From Cyprinodon diabolis (lineage: Eukaryota; Chordata; Actinopteri; Cyprinodontiformes; Cyprinodontidae): a stretch of DNA of 64,000 nucleotides. The DNA lies in the NCBI GenBank assembly GCA_030533445.1, contig CM060072.1, forward strand, positions 16,685,267 through 16,749,266, read 5' to 3'. Position numbers and translations under genes: made by a program. Shown in pieces: positions 50,404-59,353 of this stretch. Each line of letters begins with the position of its first letter. Position 1 is the stretch's first letter. Below the pieces are notes generated by a model that did no database searches, had not been told where the DNA came from, and saw only the letters and a program-made list of their open reading frames with translations.

Positions 50404-51358
50404 CTGGGCGATAATTCAATAACGATATATATATCGATCGATAGACGTGTGGCGCAATAGAAAAAAAGAGGGTCGATAAAAGTTCGATAAAAAAGAAACG
50501 CAGTTTTCCTTCCTTCTCATTGTAGCCTAGCATGTAGGTTTATGCTAGTCACTACATCCTCCCAAGCAATCACAATCGCGGACCCAGGCACGCCGTCACC
50601 AAGCGCCGCCCTCTCAAACCACAACACAGAGCACATGAAGATGTCGCAGCAAGGAGAGTCGGAGGAAATTGTTTCAAAGAAGGGTTTTTGTAGTTCGGCA
50701 GTCTGGCAGTATTTCGGTCATGGCAAGTCGGACAAAAAACAAACCACAGTCATCTGTAAAATGTGTAGGGAACCAGTGAAAACCAAGTCCGATAACACAA
50801 CCAACCTTTTTTTTTTTTTATCATCTCAGCCGCTCACACCCGCAGGAGTACGAGCTGTGTAGGCCCCGGCGCGGCTCTCCTCCGAGGAATCTTCGGGAAA
50901 ATATATATATATTATTAGTTCTGGGCAGTTTCCCACGTAGTTCTAACAATTGAGATAAAAATGCTGAGGGGCCAGCAACTTCAAAGTAATAACTCAGGTT
51001 AAAGCAGGAAACGGGGGCGGCGGCGGCGGGGCATTTATTTATTTGTTATATTTATTTTGGTCACTTTTCTGGTCACTTTAGTTTATTCTTTGTCAGTATT
51101 TAATAACATAACCCAGGTCTCTTAAGTTATTTTTCTTTAAAACAATTCTGTTATGGTTAAAAAAGTTGGTTAAATAAAGATTTAATTCGAAGTCTGTGTT
51201 TGTGTTTTTTTTTTTTAATTAAATCATTTAGCAATATTATAAACAGTCCAGGCAGAGCTGCACATAAAATATGGTTTCAAATCTTTTCAATAATTATCGA
51301 TATCGATCAATATGCATTTTTTTTATCGATAAGCTTTTTTTCTATATCGCCCAGCCCT
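50400..51358 (+). mobile_element. hAT transposon, internal deletion derivative
   Basis: Ends AGGGCTGGGCGATA (50400-50413) and TATCGCCCAGCCCT (51345-51358) are perfect 14-bp inverted repeats. Both are followed inward by ATCGAT-rich subterminal text. The left part carries a BED zinc-finger coding segment. The right part is 3'-UTR-like, with AATAAA near 51174 and a T-rich end. The catalytic RNase H-like and dimerisation domains are absent, so a large central deletion is inferred. Flanking DNA is TA-rich on both sides, so an 8-bp target duplication cannot be resolved with certainty. Confidence 0.85.
50641..50860 (+). pseudogene. BED zinc-finger N-terminus of a hAT transposase, truncated
   Basis: From ATG at 50641 the frame reads MSQQGESEEIVSKKG, then SAVWQYFG and VICKMCREPVKTKS. 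This gives the aromatic residues and the C-x2-C pair (residues 39 and 42) of a BED finger. The histidine pair of the finger is found as HLSRSH at 50822-50839, but one frame away. A T run (50807-50819) separates the two, so slippage there probably broke the frame. In BED-type hAT transposases this domain binds the element ends. Here it ends shortly after the finger, with no catalytic domain. Confidence 0.8.
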
Positions 51359-51495
51359 AATATATTAGTGGGTTTATAATACAGGATAAATAATGACTGA
51401 TTATAGCAAATAAAATATTTACAGACAGGTATAGTTGAGAAGTATATGTAAGTAGTGTCGGATCCGTAGGTTGTTGTGTCTGAATAAAATGGAAT

Positions 51496-51706
51496 TCAAC
51501 TTTATTGTTATTACATTTTCACAAGTACAAAGTAACTAAATTCCCTCTCATGCGTGTAACCCATCCCTTTTGGGGGCCGTGGGCTACCATTGTGCGGCTG
51601 CTATTGTGCGCAGGAACCCAGACCGGCAATCCGTGGGGGTGGGGCTTGAACTCAGAACCTCTGGGTTCCAGGCACAATGCCCTAACCGCTAGGCCACCAC
51701 TCCACT
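51496..51706 (-). mobile_element. tRNA-derived SINE
   Basis: The minus strand starts with a tRNA-like head, GTGGAGTGGTGGCCTAGCGG. It has an A box (TGGCCTAGCGG, plus coordinates 51686-51696) and a B box (GAGTTCAAGCC, 51643-51653), 32 bases between them, appropriate for RNA polymerase III. The body runs to a 3' tail ending 'aacaataaagttgaattcc'. That tail is shared with the neighbouring retroposon fragment at 50249-50308, as expected if both use the same LINE machinery. Head, body and tail are all present, so this is an essentially full-length copy. Confidence 0.8.
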
Positions 51707-51713
51707 TAAAATG

Positions 51714-51985
51714 GTAAATGGCCTGCACTTATATAGCGCTTTTTTTCCAAGTCAGGAGACTTGATCAAAGTGCTTCACACTACATTCACCCATTCACGCA
51801 CACACTCACACACTGATGGTGGCAATCTACATTGTAGCCACAGCTGCCCTGGGGCTCACTGACAGAAGCGAGACTGCCGTACACTAGCGGCACCAGGCCC
51901 TCTGACACCATCAGTAGACAATGCAGGTCAAGTGACTTGCCCAAGGACACAACGACACTGAAAGCTGGAAGCGGGGCTCGAACTG
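51714..51985 (-). repeat. Fish SINE-like repeat, head-truncated
   Basis: The plus strand reads 'atggtaaatggcctgcactt', 'atatagcgcttttt', 'tcacccattcacgcacacac' and 'gtgacttgcccaaggacaca'. It ends in 'ggggctcgaactgtc', where a tRNA-like B box begins in inverse orientation. This text is widespread in fish genomes. Here the tRNA-like 5' head is mostly missing, giving a truncated minus-strand copy directly next to the SINE. Confidence 0.65.
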
Positions 51986-54900
51986 TCAATTTGTGTTGTT
52001 TGTCAAATTGTATAATAATAAAATATCTAAAAACCATAAGTTTGGCATTATGCACAGAAGACAAGAATTCTTACACTAAGAAAAATATCCCAACATTTGG
52101 ATAAATTGTTTTATTTCTTTGCAGACATACATTGAGAAGGATGCACTCTCTCATTCCATTTCTTTTTAGACAAGACATGGACAGAAAGATGGGGGGAGGC
52201 TTTGCTGTTCTGATTTCAGTTTGTTGTGTTGAATAAGAAAAGTGAGCCAAAAGGAGAAGTTAAGAATTCACCAGCTCATCTATGCCTAATCTTCACCTGT
52301 TGTCATGATGATAACCGAAAGAAGGAGAACAGTTCAAACGAGTTCAGTTTGACTCAGCTTTACAAATGGGGGATAGCTTAAATAGACAAGCTGATCATCA
52401 TTACTTGATAGTTTATTTCTTCTATCCAACTACTGTGCTCATTTTTTATGTATCACATGTAATACTTATATTTAATATTTTAAAATAAATCTAGTTTGAC
52501 ACCCTTCTTTTTTTAATATTTTCAATATTTGAATTTTGTTAACCCTTGCATGCTTTCATCCAGGCTGCTTTAGGACAAGAATCTGGTTAAAAAATATCTG
52601 GCAAATCTGTTTCTGGGTAAGGAAGCATTTAAACAAGACTTATTAAGTACTTTTGGCTTAATCTTGGCTAGACTGATATCCTACAAAGTGCTTAATAGAA
52701 CACATTTTAATTGAATGCTCTCACAAAGCTGAGATAACCTGCTGAGCTCTACCAGAACAGCGGTGTCCCTTTTAAGAAAAATATAATTCAATTTCATGAC
52801 CTTTTGGCCTTAGCAGCCCGAGCATGTTCATGCTAAAGCTGACATTAGCATTACCATTTTGTTTTAAACAGAGACAGTGTTACAGAGACACTCTATCCAG
52901 TGTATGAGACTCTGTTGTTTTTAAACAATTGAACCATTAAGATCTCACATAAAAGTCGTTTAAAATGTAGGGGTTTAAATTACTTTTCTTTTAAATATTC
53001 ATGGTTAGTATTTTAATAGTCTTTGGTGTTTTGTCTTCAGTAATCCAGGATTAGCATAAAAGTCATGAAATATGTTTTACATGCTAAAACAACACAGTAT
53101 TAAAAAACTAATGCTAATTTGAATATTCTGTTAATTTCTGTATTAATTCTGGGGAATTTTAGACTCTTAAAAATGCCTAAGAAAAATTATTGGTGAAAAA
53201 TGCCCAACACACTTGCTGTACTAATGCCATACTTGTTAAAGCAGGCGGTGAACACTTATGACAGAACTAGTGAATATTTTAAACACACAATGATATTCAG
53301 ATAACGAAATAGTGCATTGGTTTTTACCATTTTTAATAATCAGGAAAACAAGGATTAAAACATTTTTGGGGGACATTCCACCCCATATTTCTTAGCTGTA
53401 GAAGGTGCCACTGTAGGTTATGAAGCTGCTTTGTCTTCTCCAGGCATCTGTAGGAAGCTGACTGAGTCTAGGGATAGACCATAGTTTTTACCAATTTAAT
53501 CTACATTTAACCTCATCACCTAAAATGCCAACAGAAAGTTATTACATTCTTTATTTATCAAATACTGGATGTTAGCAGAGTCAGGCTCTGGAATGGCATC
53601 AAATTAACCTTCTCTCACCAACATCTCCATCCCTGCGAGGTTAATTAGCAGCAAGGTGCAGCTTGTCAAAGTCATTGATCAATCAATCATCTTCATTGAT
53701 TTGAGAAAAGAAACTATAGCTGCCCATTGATCTGCGGATGGGTAGGAAGAATTTCTCCAAGAATTTAAAGTGGCTTTCCTACGTACTTAAACTTCATGAA
53801 TTGCTATATATTCTGGTTGAGTACAAAGGTTTTCCTATTACTTTAGGACACCCTGTTGTCATTTATCTGTTATTTTTATATTTCTGCTCTATTTATTGCC
53901 AAACTTAAGAGGTGTCCATTTTACCATAACAAGACCAAATGTACAATATGTTGCACAGTGCACAAGTGTTAACAATGATGCAATGGAGCCAAGAAAATCT
54001 TCACTACATCCCCTGCCAAGGAATGAAAAAAAGGAGAAAAATCCAATATCAAGTGTAAAATGCACAAAAATATCGTATTGGAGGTGAAAGACATAATAGT
54101 GCGCTGATTACAATATGAACATTGTAACCTGATTAAATAACTGAAACAGGAGTCAAAGCCTCAGAAACAGGTACGTACTGCTAACAGATGGCGACAGCAT
54201 ACGTGATTCTCTGCTGATGTCACCTACTGAAAAAACTTATTTTGAGGCTCAAAGGGGACTAAATAAACAAAATGACAAAGCCCCTTTAAGGTCCATCTTT
54301 TTGCGGAGACAAATATTCACAAGTGGACACACCTGATTTTAAATGAAGTCAAAATGCGTCATTTCACATTTTGACATTAATGTTCAAAAAAGAAGAATCA
54401 GGAAAAGGCTGGACAAATAAATTCTGTGTCAGGAACACAGGACAAACGATCTTCTCTCTAAACAAAGGAAGCCTAGTTAAGGTTTGAAAGCCTGCATCTG
54501 AACTACCTCATCATATGTGGATAGAAAGACCAAAGAAGAGTCATTTAGCCTAAACGTACAAGTATGGCAGTGGAGAGTCAATGATTTTGTTACCGTGCAG
54601 TCAATAAAACAGCCATGATTTGCCATTTATACCAAAGATTTCTCCAGCCAGTAGTAAGCCCATCAGTCTTTTGGCCATATCTTGGTCTTAAAAGTCTAGT
54701 CAATATCCAGACCTTAATTTAAGGGTTTGAAATGAGAGCTTTCCAAAAATAAATATCACCCAAACTTTATGAACTGAAGGGTGATTGGAAAGAGACGTTA
54801 TTGTTGCTCCAGCCGTTTGTAAATCCTCTTTGTTTTACAATTCAGCCATGACGTTGTGATGTGTGAAAAGAGCGGTATAACACTGCATCCTCCTGCAGCA

Positions 54901-55647
54901 ATCCTCAAATTAAGATAAACTGCAGTTTCCTAACTGTATTTAAGCAAATTGGGCTTCATCAAAAAGTCTACAAGGGAAAAACACAGAGAGCAGCAAATAC
55001 ATTAGGCAGTGGGTCCTTTCTATTTGGATATGATTTTTGAGTTGGTTATACACTGAATACATTATATCCTAATTTTTCTTCATGCAAAAAATCACTAGCA
55101 GTATTTATTACATACGTTATTACATATATTTGCTCTATAAATGCTTCCTCTGAAAAAAAAAAACTAAATGCAAACGTATTTTCCTTGTGAATGCTGTTTA
55201 TGTACAGAAAAAATGGACTGGAATACTACTCCCTATGTAAGTGGTTCCATTTCCATGAATATCAAAGTAAAACTGCAGACTGTAAATCAAGTGATGCAAT
55301 GCACTCTGAGCTTCGTCTGCCCGTGGTCACAAGTAAACATTTGAAGCCGTCTGCAGAGACAGAGACAGAGAGTCGGATTCTGAGGCGAGGGATGTTTATA
55401 GCTGTGACTCTTTTCCTAATATAACTTTGTGTGGACCTTCAGCTGCCATGAGACCAGAAACAGGTGGGATGTTTTACATGTCAGAGTCTCAGAGGGGCTC
55501 TGGACATCTTCCTCGCAGTAGCAGAAGAGAGATGAGACAAAAAGCGGTGCTAGCTGAAAACATAGCACTGAAGCTTCACACTATTTTATAGTTTCAATAT
55601 AAAGTCAACACACAACCAAGGTCTTGACCCAAACATTTCAAGTGTTG

Positions 55648-55651
<4 letters not shown>
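51986..55651. other. Intron 1 DNA, no gene recognised
   Basis: AT-rich. A small complex patch lies near 54170-54310 and another at 55280-55530. Neither shows a clear reading frame with splice signals. Confidence 0.45.

Positions 55652-55722
<71 letters not shown>
55652..55722. repeat. (TA)n microsatellite, about 70 bp
   Basis: Uninterrupted TA dinucleotides. The two open frames overlapping it on either strand are repeat artefacts. Confidence 0.97.
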
Positions 55723-55725
<3 letters not shown>

Positions 55726-56124
55726 ACACAGACACCACATTCTTTAAGAAGGAGAAAACCTTTAAACCTAAGGACGAATTTAAGGTATCACAAACTGACA
55801 CCAAAGCACAACTTGTTTCAATTTGCAGCCTTCATAATCCAGTGTGGGCTCAGGCATAGTGGTGTTACAAAACTACATGGATTAAACAGTTTCAAGGGAA
55901 AGTGCTGGTCTATTGTGACATGTATGTGCAGACACATGATTGTGTCTTGGGAACCTGGAGCGATGAAGCCCAGGGACCGACTATAAGATGACTCCTGCAT
56001 ATCGAGATGATGCATTTCAGCATAATTTAATTATTCATCTTAATAAATGCTGAAGTTTAAACAGCTACAAATGTGAATATAAACATTTAGATGCTTCTTT
56101 CCAGTTTTTTTCATTACCACTGCG

Positions 56125-56640
56125 AATTATTCTTTTTTCCCACTTTTGAATGTACCTTCATCCTTCTGTTTCAGTTGCCTTTGTTTCAGTCCTGTTTCTT
56201 CCTAAATTTGTTCATTCCTTCCTTTCTTGTTTCACACTTCACTTTCTATCCATACTGTTAAAGTGTTCTTCCTCATTTTATCAATCCCCCTTCCTCACCC
56301 TTTTAAATAATCATCACCAGTGCTGCATCCTTCTTTTAGTTCTTCATTTTTTGTCATCCATCTTTATTACATTTTCATTTCTTTCGATAACTCCTTCCTT
56401 TAATTTTCATTTTCCCATCTTTTTATCCACAATAACTGTTCATGTATTTTCTCGGTTTAATGTTTCCATACTTCTAATCTTTTATGTTCTCTTTCCTTCT
56501 GTGCACTAATTTCTCCACTTCTCCAAAAATTTTATTTTATTTAATTTTTTTTTTCAAAAATAAGCTTTTCTTGTTCCTCTCTTCCTGCTAATGACTCTTT
56601 CATCCTATCTTACTTGTTCATCTCCTCATTTATATGTAGG
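56125..56640. repeat. Strand-asymmetric pyrimidine-rich tract
   Basis: Roughly 500 bp in which the plus strand is strongly T+C-rich with many TTCC, TTTC and CTTC words but no exact tandem array. The complementary strand, in the proposed sense direction of sgcd, is correspondingly purine-rich. It may be a decayed TTCC-type satellite. The 119-codon plus-strand frame here follows from the lack of purines and not from coding constraint. Confidence 0.6.
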
Positions 56641-57204
56641 GGGTTTGAAGGAAGTCATTATGGTTTTATACTCTACCCATTATTGTTTTAATCTCTAACT
56701 TTAACTACTCAGGTGGGAGGAGGCAACATAACATTTCTATAAACTTAGATGTAGAAGCTGAAAAAAAATCTCATTACAGTTTCGGGAAGTTTTTTTTTTT
56801 TATCAAGAATTTCTGACAAATAAGGATATATTTTAAATTTGTATTTACATAGCTGGAACAGACGCTCCTGCCTTGCACAGTATGAAGTATGTTATTTGTG
56901 TCTTTCATCTAAAAACTGTCCTTAGGGGATAGCACAAACCCTATGTATTCCAATAAGTGCAATCAAGCATGGCCAGCCTGTGGTTTCATTACGCTTCCAA
57001 AGGTCTACAGAAAAAAGAAAAAAAACTTTTAAAAAATGGGGATAATAAGACCCTTTGAAATATCTCTGTGGGATCTTTGGATCTGAAAGTTTTCCATCTG
57101 AAGATAAACAAGTTCCCAAGGGTGTAATTTTGGAGTATATATCATACTTCTTGTAGATAGGTTGAGATTTGGAGAGAAAACACAGCAAATCTTTCAGAAA
57201 CACA

Positions 57205-57240
57205 CCATGAAAGGCGCTTTATAAATAAACTTAACTTACT
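57205..57240 (+). repeat. LINE 3' tail scrap
   Basis: 'gaaaggcgctttataaataa' followed by 'acttaacttact' is the stereotyped 3' end of fish LINE/L2-like elements. No further part is recognisable upstream. Confidence 0.4.
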
Positions 57241-58250
57241 TTAGTGACTGCCTGAAAGTTGTTTGGGTTAACAGTTATGAGAGGAGAAAGTTGAACTGGA
57301 AACTGAAGAGAAACTTAAGATTTACTAAAACTTTAACAACTGCTTTAAAAGTTTACCATCCTGTACCGTCCATTTCTTGTCAACAGTGAAATGATGATTG
57401 TGTGATCTATTGAAATCAAACTTTGTTTTTCTAGAAAAATCCACTTAAATATAATAGTGTCCTGCCAGACGTATCAAAGAGGCCGATGGAAACAGTGTGC
57501 ACTCCAAAAGCAATATTCAAATTGTTTTTATAATTTTGCCAAAATGCAAATGAAAGATAGAAATATAAAGAGGCAGCATATCTAGAACCTCCACCAAAAG
57601 GAAAAAAGTGGTGGTAACAAATGAAGCAGTCATTTACCAACTTAATGACCTAACTGGTTGCTTTCCTCTAGGGATTTCTGTTTTTCTATGCTTGTTTTTA
57701 CACTGCATTATCTTTTTATTGGTTCTGTTAAAGCAGATCTCACATATAAGCATATTTTTTGTCCAGATTTAGCTAAACATACAACCATTCCAACCCTGAT
57801 AAATAAAGTTGAATCTATGTCTAAAGTCTTCAGCATTAGCCTGTGTTGGGTCGTGTGTCAAGTAAACGCAGACAGTCAGCTGCAGTCTGTCCACACTCTG
57901 CTTCTTGTTTATTTATAGCAGCTTATTCCCCAAAGGGACAGAGCAACTGAAACCAAATGTTATGAGGAAAAGGGGCAAGCAGCCAACCCACTCCTTGGTG
58001 GAAAAGGTTGGATCTGGAGACAACTGGCTTTCCGAAAGTTAGTTCAAGCTCCAACGCTCTCAGAAACTATGTTTACAAGGTGGTAATAAGATTTGGAGCA
58101 GAGTAATTCAGAAGCAGAGTAAACTAAAGGAGGAACTTTACTTTAGGTTTGAGTAGGAAGTTCCCTGCAATCAGAGCTGGACCCTCCTACCCTCCCACCA
58201 ACAATCACATGTAATGAGCATTCACAACAAGGCAGTGAAACCAAACTTAC
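57241..58250. other. 5' part of sgcd intron 1
   Basis: On the minus strand this begins with the donor GTAAGT (58250-58245). No other feature recognised. Confidence 0.45.
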
Positions 58251-58640
58251 CATGTTTTCTTTCCTTTGTGTTCCCCCCCTCCTGTACTATACTCCTTTAT
58301 CTCCCTCCCTCCTGGGCTCTTGGTGAGCTCTGGTGAAAATCAACGAGTGTCAGGAAGATAAAAATGGAAAAAGCTGCTGCTGTGAAACTGCATGAGGCCT
58401 TCAATGACCAAAGCAGAGTCAAGGCAGCCACCTCTTTACTTTTCCCCTCCCCTCTGAGTTGTTCGCCTGTCAGCTTTTCCAACAACTAACTGCTCCCCGC
58501 CTCCTCTGTACGAGCCTCTGAGTTTGGTAGTCGTTTCCTGGACGCTTGGTGACCCTCCTCTCTGACTCTTTCCTTTTTTCAGAAGTGGCTGCTCCACTGT
58601 GGAGAGTCTTATTGCTCCAGCCTCCTGTCTCTGTGCTCCA
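58251..58640 (-). CDS. sgcd: Putative sgcd 5' exon (5' UTR plus initiator ATG)
   Basis: On the minus strand a purine-rich leader ends in AAAGAAAACATG (ATG at 58253-58251), followed at once by the donor GTAAGT (58250-58245). Joined to the exon at 24410, which itself begins with ATG, this gives two consecutive methionines before TQEQ, as in the Met-Met start of human delta-sarcoglycan isoforms. An in-frame TAG at 58289-58287, 12 codons upstream, shows no longer N-terminus is possible in this exon. The ATG has A at -3. The exon would thus be nearly all 5' UTR, contributing one codon. The upstream limit (58640) is a guess because no transcription start can be read. The link to sgcd rests on splice-site, frame and Met-Met agreement, not on transcript evidence. 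Confidence 0.6.
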
Positions 58641-58790
58641 ACCCTGCCTTCCTGCCAGATTTAGAACACATGTGGGCTTCGGATCTCAAGTTTAAAGAGG
58701 CGGGACTCACCCCAGAGTGTTATTTTGCCATGACAACCTCCTTTATTTTCCCAGCCTACTGTCCCTGTGCTTTATGGGCAAATATATCAG
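58641..58790 (-). promoter_or_regulatory. Possible sgcd promoter region
   Basis: Immediately upstream (in sgcd sense) of the putative 5' exon, the sequence is GC-richer and less repetitive than the intron. It contains a palindromic E-box CACATGTG (58667-58674) of the kind bound by myogenic bHLH factors. It also has an A/T-rich core between C and G runs ('ggaaaataaagg' on the minus strand) loosely like a serum-response element. No convincing TATA box is placed at a fixed distance. The call depends on the exon call. Confidence 0.3.
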
Positions 58791-58945
58791 ATACAGGCCT
58801 GACAATCAGAAAGGTGCCTAACCGTGTGAAATGACCTGAAAGTTTCTTACTAACTGCAGTTCCAATACACTAAAAGATGAGGAAACGGTCATTTTAATAT
58901 TCATGTTATGGGGACTATGTTCATGAAAACATTTGGCTGAAGTCT

Positions 58946-59353
58946 GTGCACAAAAATGGACTTTGTGCACCACTTTCATCTGGTTTGGTCTGCCGCGTTT
59001 TCCGTAGACTCGTGAGCGCGCTTTTAGGAAATCCTATACAGTACTGTTTATGCTCTAAAAACATTCTAAATGACTTTGTTTCGAGTAAATTATGGACGCT
59101 ACCCACTCAGGACACTTGGAATACATTGGACGAGCAGTATGGAGGAATATTGACACGTTTTTTGTGGACTTTTATGGACCTTTCTGCCTCGGGCGCCATA
59201 GACCTCCATTATTTGAATGTCAGCAGACAGCAAGAAGCCTCCCAGATCTCCAGATGCATTTGAGATATCAAAAAAGTACTCCAGAGTGTTGTTCAGCATG
59301 GGGGTGAGTAGAAAATGAAGGCTAATCATGTTTTGGGTGTACTATTCTTTTAA
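58946..59353. mobile_element. TTAA-type DNA transposon remnant
   Basis: The right end, 'gttttgggtgtactattctt' + 'ttaa' (TTAA at 59350-59353), resembles the widespread fish terminus that reads TTAAAGGGATAGTTCACCC in the opposite orientation. Interior phrases such as 'tgcctcgggcgccatagacc' and 'tccagatgcatttga' also look like a fish interspersed repeat. A matching left end was not found. It spans a 105-codon plus-strand frame that I regard as a by-product. Confidence 0.45.

Noticed and set aside
50261..50533. 90-codon minus-strand frame rich in Tyr-Ile
   Set aside because: Translation of the (TA)n tract beside the hAT element.
55586..55986. Long frames on both strands with Tyr-Ile runs
   Set aside because: Both are kept open by the (TA)n microsatellite at 55652-55722; the flanks show no coding signal.
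56150..56509. 119-codon plus-strand frame
   Set aside because: Explained by the purine-poor composition of the tract, since stop codons need purines; residues are mostly Ser, Phe, Leu and Pro with no domain.
58297..58485. 62-codon minus-strand frame within the proposed sgcd 5' exon
   Set aside because: Lies in what should be 5' UTR and has no domain. It ends before the proposed ATG, so at most it is an upstream open frame.
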